Source: Mycobacterium shinjukuense (GTDB lineage: Bacteria > Actinomycetota > Actinomycetes > Mycobacteriales > Mycobacteriaceae). From it: DNA of 64,000 bases. The notes under the pieces were generated by a model that worked only from the letters and a program-made list of their open reading frames with translations, made no database searches and had not been told where the DNA came from. The stretch lies in assembly GCF_010730055.1 (NCBI RefSeq), contig NZ_AP022575.1:1922001-1986000 (forward strand). The letters run 5' to 3'. Below are positions 38,910-48,318 of this stretch, one piece after another. How positions within the stretch are numbered: the first letter of the stretch is position 1; every line of letters starts with the position of its first letter. A program made the position numbers and the translations under genes.

Positions 38910-40877
38910 TCAGCGCACGGTCGCCGCTGCCCGCCACGAGCGGTTCGTCAGCAACCGCATGCCGTTGAGGGCAACCAGCACGGTGGATCCCTCGTGACCG
39001 GCCACCCCCAACGGCAGCGGCAGCTGCCCGAGCAGGTCCCACACCACCAGCACGCCGATACAGCTGGCCGCGATGGCGAGATTGGCGGTCACCACCCGGC
39101 GAGCTTGCCGGGCCAAGCCGATGATCGTCGGGATGGTGTGCAGCTCGTCGCGCACGGTGACGCCGTCGGCGGTCTGCAGCGTGAGGTCGGCGCCGGCGCC
39201 CATGGCCACGGCCGTGCGGGCCGTGGCCATGGCGGGGGCGTCGTTGACGCCGTCGCCGACGACGAGCACCCGATGACCGCGGGCCTGCAGGCCACGAACC
39301 GCGTCGACCTTCTGCTCGGGCAGCAATGCCGCACGCACATCGGTGATCCCGGCCAGCTGGGCGACCCGTCCGGCGGCGCGTGCGTTGTCACCGGTGAGCA
39401 GCACCGGAGGCGCGCAGGTCAGCGCCGTCAGCGACGCGACGGACGCCGCGGCGTCGGGACGAACCCGATCGGTCAGTCCGAGGACACCGACGGCGACGCC
39501 GTTCGCCACGACGACGGCGGCGGTGGCGCCCGCGTCCAGCACCGGGGCCAGCTCCGGGAGCCGCGCGCCGCCATAGCCGTGCGGGCTGCACACCTCGACG
39601 ACATCGCGGCCCACCGTGGCGCGCACCCCGCGGCCCGGCAGCGCGCGGAAGTCTTCGGCCGCGGGGATGCTGATGCCGCGCCCGCGGACCTCCTCGACGA
39701 TCGCCCGCCCCAGCGGGTGCTCGCTGGATTGTTCTGCGGCGGCGGCCAATTGGAGTAGCCTTTGGGCGCCGACATTGGGTTGCAGCGGTTGCACGGTGGT
39801 CAGTCGTGGGGTGCCGCACGTCAGGGTGCCGGTCTTGTCCAGCGCCACCACCGTGGTGTCGGCGAGGCGTTCGACCACCACCGCGGACTTGACCAGCACC
39901 CCGTGCCGGCCCGCGTTGGCGATCGCCGACAGCAGCGGCGGCATGGTGGCCAGCACCACCGCGCACGGCGACGCTACGATCATGAACGTCATGGCGCGCA
40001 GCAGCACCGGCTGCAGCGGGGCGCCCATCAGCAGCGGGATAGCGATGAGCGCCAGGGTCGCCACCACCACGCCCAGCGAATAGCGCCGCTCGATTTTCTC
40101 GACGACCAGCTGTGTTTTGGCCTTGGTTGCCGAGGCCTCAGCCACCAACTCGACGATGCGGGCGACCACGGTCCGCGACGGGTCCCGGGTGACCACCAGC
40201 CGCAGCACCCCCGACCCGTTGACGGTGCCGGCGAACACCTCGTCGCCGCGGCTCTTGGCCACCGGCATCGCTTCGCCGGTGATCGAGCGTTGGTCAACCT
40301 CGGAGCACCCCGACAGCACCGCGCCGTCGGCGGGTATCCGCTCTCCCGGCCGCACCACCACCCGATCGCCCATCATCAGATCGCCGGCCGGCACCACCTT
40401 TTCGTTGCCGTCGCCGTCGATCACCACGGCCTCATCCGGCGCGAGGTCCAACAGGCCTTTGACCGAGTCCGCGGTGTGTTTGGTGGCGACGTCGTCGAGC
40501 GCGCCGGAGGTAGCGAAGATCACGATCAGCAGGGCGCCGTCGAAGATCTGCCCGATCGCGACCGCACCGATGGCCGCGACGATCATCAGCAGGTCCACGT
40601 CGAGGGCCTTGTTGCGCAATGCCCGCACGCCCGCCCACGCCGAACCCCAGCCGCCGGCCAGATAGCAGCCCAGATACAGCGTCCACCACACCGATTCGGG
40701 TGCCCCGTTCAGCTGCGCCGCGAGCCCGGTCAAAAACAGGGCCAACGCTGTCACCGCCCAGCGCACGGAAACCACCGACCACAGAGCGGCCCACCACGTC
40801 AACGGCCGGGCGATCGAGCATGCGACACGGTCAACGGAGACCTCGGAGGCGGTCACTTCGAAAGCGGTCAAGGTCAT
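38910..40877 (-). CDS. ctpD: P1B4-type metal-exporting ATPase CtpD
   Basis: A 655-residue P-type ATPase. Visible: the actuator motif TGEAMPVAKS, the membrane metal site SPC (MIVASPCAVVLATMPP), the phosphorylation motif DKTGTLT, the ATP-domain SSEHPLG, GDGVNDAPAMA, and the C-terminal HEGST motif of the Co2+/Fe2+/Ni2+ group (P1B4). There is no N-terminal heavy-metal domain. M. tuberculosis CtpD exports Fe2+/Co2+ and supports redox stress survival. ATG 40877 matches the family start (MTLTAFEVTASEVS). First gene of ctpD-trxA-trxB1-echA12, with TACACT at 40923-40928 as a possible -10. Confidence 0.95.
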   Translation of the reverse strand: MTLTAFEVTASEVSVDRVACSIARPLTWWAALWSVVSVRWAVTALALFLTGLAAQLNGAPESVWWTLYLGCYLAGGWGSAWAGVRALRNKALDVDLLMIVAAIGAVAIGQIFDGALLIVIFATSGALDDVATKHTADSVKGLLDLAPDEAVVIDGDGNEKVVPAGDLMMGDRVVVRPGERIPADGAVLSGCSEVDQRSITGEAMPVAKSRGDEVFAGTVNGSGVLRLVVTRDPSRTVVARIVELVAEASATKAKTQLVVEKIERRYSLGVVVATLALIAIPLLMGAPLQPVLLRAMTFMIVASPCAVVLATMPPLLSAIANAGRHGVLVKSAVVVERLADTTVVALDKTGTLTCGTPRLTTVQPLQPNVGAQRLLQLAAAAEQSSEHPLGRAIVEEVRGRGISIPAAEDFRALPGRGVRATVGRDVVEVCSPHGYGGARLPELAPVLDAGATAAVVVANGVAVGVLGLTDRVRPDAAASVASLTALTCAPPVLLTGDNARAAGRVAQLAGITDVRAALLPEQKVDAVRGLQARGHRVLVVGDGVNDAPAMATARTAVAMGAGADLTLQTADGVTVRDELHTIPTIIGLARQARRVVTANLAIAASCIGVLVVWDLLGQLPLPLGVAGHEGSTVLVALNGMRLLTNRSWRAAATVR

Positions 40878-40955
40878 TCCGGCGGCCTCACGGGGCGGGT
40901 GGGGGTTCGTCAGGATGAACCGAGTGTAGGGACGCGGCGATCGCCAAAGATCTCG

Positions 40956-40975
40956 ATTGCATTGCGGTATGCGAT
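40956..40975. promoter_or_regulatory. Imperfect inverted repeat upstream of ctpD
   Basis: ATTGCAT (40956-40962) and ATGCGAT (40969-40975) form a near-palindrome with one mismatch, just upstream of the region expected to hold the ctpD -35. It could be a metal-sensor operator; this is a weak signal. Confidence 0.25.
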
Positions 40976-41094
40976 TGAATTGGTCACTGGCACAAGGCAA
41001 CCGGGACCGCAACGGCCGCACGCCGGGCCCGGATTCCGCGCCCGTGTCCCCGAAATTGGGTGGCGAAAAGGCAACCACGGCTGCCGAATCACGG

Positions 41095-41125
41095 TAAGAT
41101 TTCCCGGTCGCTGACGCTGGGAGGT
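41095..41125 (+). promoter_or_regulatory. PE_PGRS promoter and ribosome site
   Basis: TAAGAT at 41095-41100 is a -10-like box and GGGAGG at 41120-41125 is a ribosome site, six bases before the PE_PGRS ATG. The 253-bp gap up to ctpD is shared with the divergent ctpD promoter. Confidence 0.45.
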
Positions 41126-41130
41126 GCGAG

Positions 41131-42243
41131 ATGTCGTTCGTGGTCGCCAATACGGAATTGGTGTCGGCGGCGGCGGGAAACCTGGCCCGCATCGGGTCGA
41201 TGCTTGACGCCGCCAACTCGGCGGCGGCGGCCCAGACCACCGCCGTGGCGGCCGCGGGTGCCGACGAGGTGTCGGCCGCGGTCGCGGCGGTCTTCGCCGC
41301 GCACGGCCAGTGTTATCAGGCGCTCAGCGCCCAGGCCGCGGCGTTTCACAGCCAGTTCGTGCAAGCCCTGTCCGGCGGCGCGCAGGCGTACGCCGCCGCG
41401 GAGGCCACCAACTTTGGCCCCTTGCAGCCGCTATTCGACGTCATCAACGCGCCCACCCTGGCGCTGTTGAACCGTCCACTGATCGGCAACGGCGCCGATG
41501 GGACGGCGGCGAACCCCAACGGCCAGGCCGGCGGACTCCTGATCGGCAATGGCGGCAACGGCTTCTCGCCCGCTGCCGGCCCCGGCGGCAACGGCGGCGC
41601 CGCCGGACTGCTGGGCCACGGCGGCAACGGCGGCGTGGGCGCCCTGGGCGCGAACGGCGGCGCCGGCGGCGCCGGCGGGTGGCTGTTCGGCAACGGCGGT
41701 GCCGGCGGCAATAGCGGCGGCGGCGGCGGCGCCGGCGGTATCGGTGGCTCCGCTGTGCTAATCGGGGCCGGCGGCGCGGGTGGTGTCAGCCCCAACGGCA
41801 TGGGAGCCGGTGGCTCTGGAGGCAACGGCGGGCTGATTTACGGCAACGGCGGTGCTGGCGCCAGCAGCTTCCTCGGCGGAGGTGGCGGCGGCGGCAGGGC
41901 CTTCCTGTTCGGCGACGGTGGTGCCGGCGGGGCAGCCTTATCCGCGGGTAGCGCTGGGCGTGGCGGCGATGCCGGGTTCTTCTATGGCAACGGCGGCGCC
42001 GGCGGCAGCGGAGCCGGGGGGGCATCGAGCGCCAACGGCGGGGCCGGCGGCCAGGCCGGGTTGTTTGGCAACGGCGGGGAAGGCGGCGATGGCGGCGCGT
42101 TGGGCGGCAACGGCGGCAGCGGTGGCAACGCTCAGCTGATCGGTAACGGCGGCAACGGCGGCGACGGCGGCGGGGCCGGCGCCCCCGGGCTCGGCGGCAC
42201 GGGCGGGCTGCTGCTCGGCCTGCCCGGCGCGAACGGAACATAG
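41131..42243 (+). CDS. PE_PGRS family protein (PE_PGRS29-like)
   Basis: A 370-residue protein. The N-terminal PE domain (about 1-95) begins SFVVANTELVSAAAGNLARI. The anchoring linker NRPLIGNGADG follows, then a glycine/alanine-rich repeat region from about residue 130 to the end (GGNGG, GAGG, GNGGAGG units). The PE domain carries the signals for ESX-linked export to the outer membrane, and the PGRS region is surface-exposed and variable. It occupies the Rv1468c position. No PPE gene accompanies it. Confidence 0.94.
   Translation: MSFVVANTELVSAAAGNLARIGSMLDAANSAAAAQTTAVAAAGADEVSAAVAAVFAAHGQCYQALSAQAAAFHSQFVQALSGGAQAYAAAEATNFGPLQPLFDVINAPTLALLNRPLIGNGADGTAANPNGQAGGLLIGNGGNGFSPAAGPGGNGGAAGLLGHGGNGGVGALGANGGAGGAGGWLFGNGGAGGNSGGGGGAGGIGGSAVLIGAGGAGGVSPNGMGAGGSGGNGGLIYGNGGAGASSFLGGGGGGGRAFLFGDGGAGGAALSAGSAGRGGDAGFFYGNGGAGGSGAGGASSANGGAGGQAGLFGNGGEGGDGGALGGNGGSGGNAQLIGNGGNGGDGGGAGAPGLGGTGGLLLGLPGANGT
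41550..42238 (+). repeat. PGRS repeat tract of the PE_PGRS gene
   Basis: Dense in-frame repeats of GGCGGCAACGGCGG type encode Gly-Gly-Ala and Gly-Gly-Asn motifs. Spacing varies, so it is a codon-level repeat and not a CRISPR or tandem satellite. Such tracts recombine and are prone to length change. Confidence 0.9.
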
Positions 42244-42349
42244 TCGCCGTAAGCCTGCCCTCCCACCGCAGGTTACGGTTGCGTACGTTCTTCCCGCTCG
42301 GAGAGACTGGGCCCGATCAGGGCCGATCAGCCACCTGAAGGGAACCGCG

Positions 42350-44179
42350 TTGGGACACTACATCGCCAATGTCCGCGATCTCGAGTTCAACCTGCTCGAA
42401 GTCCTTGATATCGGCGCGGTCCTGGGCACCGGACGCTACAGCGATCTCGACGTCGACACGGTCCGCACCATCTTGGCCGAAGCGGCGCGGCTGGCCGAGG
42501 GTCCGATCGCCGAATCCTTCGCCTACGCCGACCGCAACCCCCCGGTCTTCGACCCGGAGACCCACTCCATCAGCGTGCCCGACGAATTGGCCAAGACGGT
42601 GGACACCATCAAAGAGGCCGGGTGGTGGCGGCTGGGCCTGGCCGAGGAGATCGGTGGCATGCCCGCGCCGCCGCCGCTGGCATGGGCCGTCAACGAAATG
42701 ATCTACTGCGCCAACCCGTCGGCATGCTTCTTCAACCTGGGCCCGGTGTTGGCCCAGTCCCTCTACATCGAGGGCAACGAGGAGCAACGCCGGTGGGCGG
42801 CCGAGGGAGTGCAGCGCGGCTGGCAGGCCACCATGGTGCTCACCGAACCGGACGCCGGCTCCGACGTCGGTGCCGGACGAACCAAGGCCGTCGAACAACC
42901 CGACGGCACCTGGCACATCGAGGGCGTCAAACGGTTCATCTCCGGAGGCGACGTCGGCGACACCGCCGAGAACATTTTCCATCTGGTGTTGGCCCGCCCC
43001 GTTGGCGCCGGCCCGGGCACCAAAGGGTTGAGCCTGTTCTACGTTCCCAACTACCTCTTCGACCCCGAGACGTTCGAGCTCGGTGCGCGCAACGGCGTCT
43101 ATGTCACCGGCCTGGAACACAAGATGGGCTTGAAGTCCTCGCCGACGTGCGAGTTGACGTTCGGGGCCACCGACGTGCCCGCCGTCGGCTACCTCGTCGG
43201 CGGCGTGCACGACGGGATCGCGCAGATGTTCACCGTGATCGAGCACGCCCGCATGACCATCGGCGTCAAATCCGCCGGCACCCTGTCGACGGGCTACCTG
43301 AACGCGCTGGCCTATGCCAAGGAGCGGGTGCAGGGTGCGGATCTGACCCAGATGACCGACAAGACGGCGCCGCGGGTCACCATCATGCACCACCCCGACG
43401 TGCGCCGCAGCCTGATGACCCAAAAGGCCTACGCCGAGGGCCTGCGGGCGCTGTATCTGTACGCCGCCGCGCACCAGGACGACGAAGTCGCCCACCGGGT
43501 TTCGGGTGCCGACCACGACATGGCGCATCGCGTGGACGATCTGCTGCTACCCATCGTCAAAGGCGTGGGCTCGGAACGTGCCTACGAGATACTGACCGAG
43601 TCCCTGCAGACGCTGGGCGGCTCGGGCTTCTTGACCGACTACCCCATTGAGCAATACATCCGCGACGCCAAGATCGATTCCCTCTACGAGGGCACCACCG
43701 CCATCCAGGCGCTGGACTTCTTCTTCCGCAAGATCATTCGCGACCACGGCCAGGCCCTGCAGCATGTGACCGCGCAGATCACGCGCACCATCGACAACGC
43801 TGACGAGTCTTTGAAGCCGGTGGCCGAACGGCTGCAAACCGCGCTGGAGGACGTCACCGCGATGACCGGAACCCTGACCGGGCACCTGATGTCCGCCGCG
43901 CAACACCCCACGGACATCTACAAGGTGGGGTTGGGTTCGGTGCGATTCCTGCTCGCCGTCGGCGACTTGCTCATCGGCTGGCGACTGCTGGTGCAAGCCG
44001 GCGTGGCTCGTGCCGCACTTGCCGCCTCGCCGTCGAAGGCCGACGAGGCGTTCTACCGAGGCAAGATCGCGGTGGCGACCTTCTTCGCCAACAACATGCT
44101 GCCGAATCTGACCGGGGTGCGCACCGTCCTGGAAAACATCGACGACGACATCATGCGCGTGCCCGAAGACGCGTTCTGA
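42350..44179 (+). CDS. fadE15: Acyl-CoA dehydrogenase FadE15
   Basis: A 609-residue flavoenzyme of the large acyl-CoA dehydrogenase type, with an extra N-terminal segment (GHYIANVRDLEFNLLEVLDI) and an extra C-terminal domain (about 460-609). Family motifs are present: MVLTEPDAGSDVGAGRTKA, VKRFISGGDVGD, GLKSSPTCELTFG, QTLGGSGFLTDYPIEQYIRD and YEGTTAIQALDFF. It probably oxidises long acyl-CoAs. The start is TTG with GAAGGG about six bases before it. The 609-residue length equals the M. tuberculosis protein. Confidence 0.94.
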   Translation: MGHYIANVRDLEFNLLEVLDIGAVLGTGRYSDLDVDTVRTILAEAARLAEGPIAESFAYADRNPPVFDPETHSISVPDELAKTVDTIKEAGWWRLGLAEEIGGMPAPPPLAWAVNEMIYCANPSACFFNLGPVLAQSLYIEGNEEQRRWAAEGVQRGWQATMVLTEPDAGSDVGAGRTKAVEQPDGTWHIEGVKRFISGGDVGDTAENIFHLVLARPVGAGPGTKGLSLFYVPNYLFDPETFELGARNGVYVTGLEHKMGLKSSPTCELTFGATDVPAVGYLVGGVHDGIAQMFTVIEHARMTIGVKSAGTLSTGYLNALAYAKERVQGADLTQMTDKTAPRVTIMHHPDVRRSLMTQKAYAEGLRALYLYAAAHQDDEVAHRVSGADHDMAHRVDDLLLPIVKGVGSERAYEILTESLQTLGGSGFLTDYPIEQYIRDAKIDSLYEGTTAIQALDFFFRKIIRDHGQALQHVTAQITRTIDNADESLKPVAERLQTALEDVTAMTGTLTGHLMSAAQHPTDIYKVGLGSVRFLLAVGDLLIGWRLLVQAGVARAALAASPSKADEAFYRGKIAVATFFANNMLPNLTGVRTVLENIDDDIMRVPEDAF

Positions 44180-44201
44180 CGCAACCGTTTCGCACGCCAC
44201 C

Positions 44202-44263
44202 CGCCGAGCGTGAACTCACGGCGGTATTTTGCCGAATTCTCCGCCCTGACTGCACGTTCGGCG
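44202..44263. terminator. Imperfect long hairpin between fadE15 and sufT
   Basis: CGCCGAGCGTG (44202-44212) pairs with CACGTTCGGCG (44253-44263) with one G-T wobble. Inside, GGCGG (44220-44224) pairs with CCGCC (44241-44245). The two flanking genes converge here, so a two-way terminator is the simplest reading. Confidence 0.5.
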
Positions 44264-44273
44264 ACCCGCGGGT

Positions 44274-44621
44274 TCACACGGTGAAGCCGAGGGCGCGCAA
44301 CTGCTCGCGCCCGTCCTCGGTGATCTTGTCCGGGCCCCACGGCGGGTTCCACACCCAGTTGATGCGGATGTCGTCGACCAGACCGCTGCCGACCAACGCG
44401 CTGCGCGACTGATCTTCGATGATGTCGGTCAGCGGGCAGGCCGCCGACGTCAGGGTCATGTCGATCAGCGCCACGGTCCCGTCGTCGCCGTCGGCTACCT
44501 GCAGGCCGTAAACCAATCCCAGGTCGACGACGTTGATCCCCAGCTCCGGGTCGACGACGTCGCGCATCGCCTCCTCGACATCGGCCAGCAATTCGTCATT
44601 GGGTGTGCTGGTTTCGCTCAT
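44274..44621 (-). CDS. sufT: SufT (MIP18/DUF59) Fe-S maturation factor
   Basis: A 115-residue protein with the DUF59 core: VVDPELGINVVDLGLVYGL and the reactive cysteine in LTSAACPLTDIIEDQ, ending GREQLRALGFTV. SufT helps maturation of Fe-S proteins when demand is high. ATG 44621 gives the known 115-residue length; the open frame extends into sufU but that part is not used. Last gene of the suf operon. Confidence 0.95.
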   Translation of the reverse strand: MSETSTPNDELLADVEEAMRDVVDPELGINVVDLGLVYGLQVADGDDGTVALIDMTLTSAACPLTDIIEDQSRSALVGSGLVDDIRINWVWNPPWGPDKITEDGREQLRALGFTV

Positions 44622-45078
44622 CCCTGACCTCCTCGACGGCCGCGCCGGCCCGTGCCAGCGCATCCTTGCACGCCAGCCAGCCGAGCAGCGCGCACTTCAC
44701 CCGTGCCGGGTATTTGGCCACTCCGGCAAACGCTACTCCGTCACCCAGGACATCCTCGTCGCCCTGCACCGCTCCACGCGAAGACACCATGTCGGTGAAC
44801 GCCGCAATGGTCTTCAGCGCCTCCGGCACGCTCTGACCGATCACCTGCTGGGTGAGCACCGACGTCGACGCCTGGCTGATCGAACAGCCTTGCCCCTCAT
44901 AGGAAATGTCGGCGACCCTGGTGCCGGCCTCGGATAGCCTGACCCGCAGCGTGACCTCGTCGCCGCAGATCGGGTTGACGTGGTATACCTGGGCGCCGAA
45001 CGGCTCCCGCAGCCCCCGGTGCTGCGGGTGTTTGTAGTGATCGAGGATCACGTCCTGATAGATCTGCTCCAGCCGCAA
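44596..45078 (-). CDS. sufU: SufU zinc-dependent sulfurtransferase
   Basis: A 160-residue IscU-fold protein with C38 (NPICGDEV), D40, C65 (GQGCSISQA) and C129 (RVKCALLGW), the zinc ligands that accept sulfur from SufS and pass it to SufBCD. The start is unusual: TTG 45078 is the first standard start after the sufS stop (45081); the upstream CTG at 45084 lies where M. tuberculosis has GTG. It overlaps the sufT gene by 26 bp. Confidence 0.94.
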   Translation of the reverse strand: MRLEQIYQDVILDHYKHPQHRGLREPFGAQVYHVNPICGDEVTLRVRLSEAGTRVADISYEGQGCSISQASTSVLTQQVIGQSVPEALKTIAAFTDMVSSRGAVQGDEDVLGDGVAFAGVAKYPARVKCALLGWLACKDALARAGAAVEEVRDERNQHTQ

Positions 45079-45080
45079 CG

Positions 45081-46334
45081 TCAGGCGCTCCCAAAGAAAT
45101 CCCGGGCCCGTTGCACGCCGGCCACCAAGCGATCCACCTCGTCGGCGGTGTTGTACACCGCGAACGACGCCCGCGCGGTGGCGGCCAGACCGAACCTGCG
45201 GTGCAGGGGCAATGCGCAGTGATGCCCAACCCGCACCGCCACGCCGTCGTCGTCGAGCACTTGACCGACGTCATGCGCGTGCACGCCGTCGACGACGAAC
45301 GCCACCGGCGATCCCCGGTCCCGCATCGACGTGGGTCCGATGATCCGGACGCCGTCGATGCCGGACAGGCCGTCGATGGCCGCGGCCACCAGCTGGCGTT
45401 CGTGGGCCTCCACCGCTGCCATGCCGATGGCACTGAGATAGCGGGCCGCGGCCGCCAGCCCGACCACCTGGGAGGTCATCGGGGTACCGGCCTCGAATCG
45501 CTGCGGGGGCGCCGCGTAGGTGGTGGCTTCCATGGTCACCGTTTCGATCATCGAACCGCCGGTGAGGAACGCTGGCATCGCGCCCAGCAGCTCGCGACGG
45601 CCATACAACACGCCGATTCCGTTGGGGCCTAGCATTTTATGTCCGGAAAACGCCGCTAAATCGACGCCCAGCCCGTGGAGGTCGACCGGCTGGTGGGGCA
45701 CCGACTGGCAGGCATCCAGCACCGTCAGCGCACCCACCTGCTGGGCGCGTGAAACCAGCTCGCCCACCGGCGTCACCACCCCGGTTACATTGGAATGATG
45801 GGTGAACGCAACGACTTTGACACGGTCGTCGAGTCGCAGCGAGTCCAGGTCGATCCGCCCCTCATCGGTCACCCGGTACCAGCGCAACGTGGCCCCGGTG
45901 CGCCGGGCCAGCTCCTGCCATGGGATCAGGTTGGCGTGATGCTCCAGCTCGGTGGTGACTATCACGTCGCCGGGGCTGACAGCACGCTCAAAACGGCTGT
46001 CCCCCAGCACATATGACACCAGGTTGAGCGCCTCGGTGGCATTTTTGGTGAACACCAGCTCGTCGGCGTCGGCGCCGACGAATGCCGCGATCTCGGCACG
46101 CCCCTGCTCGTAGGCGTCGGTCGCCTCCTCCATCAGCTGGTGCGCGCCCCGGTGCACCGCGCCGTTACAGGTGACCAGAAACTCCCGCTCGGCGTCGAGC
46201 ACCTGCAGCGGGCGCTGCGACGTCGCGCCGGAATCCAGATACGCCAACGGGTTTCCACCGCGCATCACGCGCTTGAGGATGGGGAAATCGGCACGAATCG
46301 CCGCCAGGTCGAGCGGGGTCACCGAGGCAGTCAT
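45081..46334 (-). CDS. sufS: Cysteine desulfurase SufS
   Basis: A 417-residue PLP enzyme (group II) releasing sulfur from cysteine. The PLP lysine is K233 (SGHKMLGPNG), the catalytic cysteine C373 (RVGHHCALPLH), and H133-type phosphate contacts are seen in TTELEHHANLIPW. It transfers persulfide sulfur to SufU. ATG 46334 is two bases after the sufC stop. Confidence 0.96.
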   Translation of the reverse strand: MTASVTPLDLAAIRADFPILKRVMRGGNPLAYLDSGATSQRPLQVLDAEREFLVTCNGAVHRGAHQLMEEATDAYEQGRAEIAAFVGADADELVFTKNATEALNLVSYVLGDSRFERAVSPGDVIVTTELEHHANLIPWQELARRTGATLRWYRVTDEGRIDLDSLRLDDRVKVVAFTHHSNVTGVVTPVGELVSRAQQVGALTVLDACQSVPHQPVDLHGLGVDLAAFSGHKMLGPNGIGVLYGRRELLGAMPAFLTGGSMIETVTMEATTYAAPPQRFEAGTPMTSQVVGLAAAARYLSAIGMAAVEAHERQLVAAAIDGLSGIDGVRIIGPTSMRDRGSPVAFVVDGVHAHDVGQVLDDDGVAVRVGHHCALPLHRRFGLAATARASFAVYNTADEVDRLVAGVQRARDFFGSA

Positions 46335-46336
46335 GG

Positions 46337-47113
46337 CTAGGCCCCGGTTGCGGCCGCTTGAACAAAACGCACGTAGCCGTTCTGGTCGAGCTCGTCGGCC
46401 AGCTCCGACCCCCCGGATTCGGCGATCCGCCCGCCGACGAACACGTGCACGTATTCCGGGTGGATATAGCGCAGGATGCGGGTGTAGTGCGTGATCAACA
46501 GGATGCCGCCATGCTCGGATTCGGCGTAGCGGTTCACCCCCTCGCTGACCACCCGCAGCGCGTCGACGTCCAGGCCGGAGTCGGTCTCGTCGAGGATGGC
46601 GATCTTGGGTTTGAGCAGCTCCAGCTGCAGGATCTCGTGGCGTTTCTTCTCGCCGCCGGAGAAACCCTCGTTGACGCTGCGTTCGGCGAACGCCGGGTCG
46701 ATGTCGAGCGCGGCCATCGCGGTCTTGACCTCTTTGACCCAGTGCCGCAGCTTCGGTGGCTCACCGCGGAGCGCCGTGGCCGCCGAGCGCAGGAAGTTCG
46801 ACACCGAGACGCCTGGCACCTCGACGGGATATTGCATCGCCAGGAACAGTCCGGCGCGGGCGCGTTCGTCCACGCTCATCGCCAGCACGTCGGCCCCGTC
46901 CAGGGTGATGGATCCCGACGTCACTTGGTATTTGGGGTGACCCGCGATGGCATAGGACAGCGTGGACTTGCCCGAGCCGTTGGGGCCCATCAAGGCATGA
47001 ATCTCACCGGATTTCACGGTCAGATCGACGCCGCGCAGGATGGGGATCTCCTGGTCCCCGTCCGCCGGGTTGGCGACGCTGACGTGCAGATCTTTGATTT
47101 CCAGGGTTGTCAT
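46337..47113 (-). CDS. sufC: SufC ATPase of the SufBCD scaffold
   Basis: A 258-residue ABC-type ATPase without membrane domains: Walker A GPNGSGKST, signature FSGGEKKRHEILQ and Walker B ILDETDSGLDVDAL. Its ATP hydrolysis opens the SufB-SufD dimer during cluster assembly. The ATG overlaps the sufD stop by 4 bp. Confidence 0.96.
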   Translation of the reverse strand: MTTLEIKDLHVSVANPADGDQEIPILRGVDLTVKSGEIHALMGPNGSGKSTLSYAIAGHPKYQVTSGSITLDGADVLAMSVDERARAGLFLAMQYPVEVPGVSVSNFLRSAATALRGEPPKLRHWVKEVKTAMAALDIDPAFAERSVNEGFSGGEKKRHEILQLELLKPKIAILDETDSGLDVDALRVVSEGVNRYAESEHGGILLITHYTRILRYIHPEYVHVFVGGRIAESGGSELADELDQNGYVRFVQAAATGA

Positions 47114-48318
47114 GAGGCGGTCACCTTTTCGGTTGCCTTTGATTCCGTGATGGCCAATTCGTGTTCGATGGCGGCGGTCAGGCGCTGTCGCACCTCGGGC
47201 ACCTCGATCTTGGAGATGATCTCACCGAAGAAGCCGCGGATCACCAGTCGGCGAGCCTGCTCCTCGGGGATGCCGCGGGAACGCAGGTAAAACAGCTGCT
47301 CGTCGTCGAAACGCCCAGTCGCGCTGGCGTGTCCGGCGCCGACGATCTCGCCGGTCTCGATCTCCAGGTTGGGCACCGAATCGGCACGGGCGCCGTCGGT
47401 GAGCACCAGGTTGCGGTTTACCTCGAAGGTGTCGGTGCCGGTGGCCTGCGCGCGGATCAGAACGTCACCCACCCAGACGGTGTGCGCGTCGGGCAGCGAC
47501 GAGGCCGGGTCCCCTTGCAGCGCACCCTTGTACAGCACGTTCGATCGGCAATCGGGGTGGGCGTGGTCGACCAGCAGCCGCGACTCGAGGTGCTGGCCGT
47601 CATCGGCGAAGTACAGGCCCAGCAGTTCGGCGTCGCCGCCGGGGGCACAAAACCGCACGCCCGCCGACATCCGAACCAGCTCGCCGCCCAGCATGACGGT
47701 GAGGTGGCGCAGCACCGCGTCCTTACCGAGCCGGGCGTGGTGCGCGCTGAGGTGGACGGTGTCATCGGCCCAGTCGGCGATCCACACGACGGTCAGCCGG
47801 GCGGCGTCGTCGACGACGAACTCCACGTTGTCGGCGTAGGTTCCGTTGCCGCGGTTGTCGATCACCACCACGGCCGTGCCGAGCTCGTCGACCCGGATCT
47901 GCAGATGCCCGTAGGCCACCGCGCCTTCGCCGGGACCGGTGATGGTGATGTTCACCGGCTCGGGGGTGTCACCCGCGACGGTGACCACGGTGGCCGAGTT
48001 GAACGACGAAAAGGCCTGGGCGGCAACCCGGTCGGCGGGCACGCCGCCCTGCCCCAACCGCTCGTCACCGCGGCGCACCGTCTCCACCCGCACGCCGGAC
48101 CGCTCGCTGACGCTGATCGTGGCGCTACCGGTGGCCCGCGCCGAGCCGTCGTGCAGGCCGCGCAGCCGCCGCAGCGGGGTGAACCGCCAGATTTCGTCGC
48201 GGCCGTGCGGAACCTCGAAGGCGTCGACGTCAAAGGAGGCGAACAGCTCTCCCTTATTCACAGCAGCCTTCAAATCGGCGGATGTCACAGCGGCCGAGGT
48301 CACGCGCGCCGCTGTCAT
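47110..48318 (-). CDS. sufD: SufD scaffold protein
   Basis: A 402-residue beta-helix scaffold partner of SufB. The C-terminal half has the shared SufB/D core (ETGEIVGAGHASATGRFDDE and LFYLRSRGIPEEQARRLVIR). No intein is present here. It overlaps sufB by 4 bp and sufC by 4 bp, so sufB-D-C are translationally coupled. Confidence 0.95.
   Translation of the reverse strand: MTAARVTSAAVTSADLKAAVNKGELFASFDVDAFEVPHGRDEIWRFTPLRRLRGLHDGSARATGSATISVSERSGVRVETVRRGDERLGQGGVPADRVAAQAFSSFNSATVVTVAGDTPEPVNITITGPGEGAVAYGHLQIRVDELGTAVVVIDNRGNGTYADNVEFVVDDAARLTVVWIADWADDTVHLSAHHARLGKDAVLRHLTVMLGGELVRMSAGVRFCAPGGDAELLGLYFADDGQHLESRLLVDHAHPDCRSNVLYKGALQGDPASSLPDAHTVWVGDVLIRAQATGTDTFEVNRNLVLTDGARADSVPNLEIETGEIVGAGHASATGRFDDEQLFYLRSRGIPEEQARRLVIRGFFGEIISKIEVPEVRQRLTAAIEHELAITESKATEKVTAS

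Noticed and set aside
41550..42238. Repeat tract considered as a CRISPR array or satellite
   Set aside because: The repeats are in frame, glycine-coding, of irregular spacing, and follow a PE domain, so they are the PGRS part of a protein. No spacers of constant length are seen.
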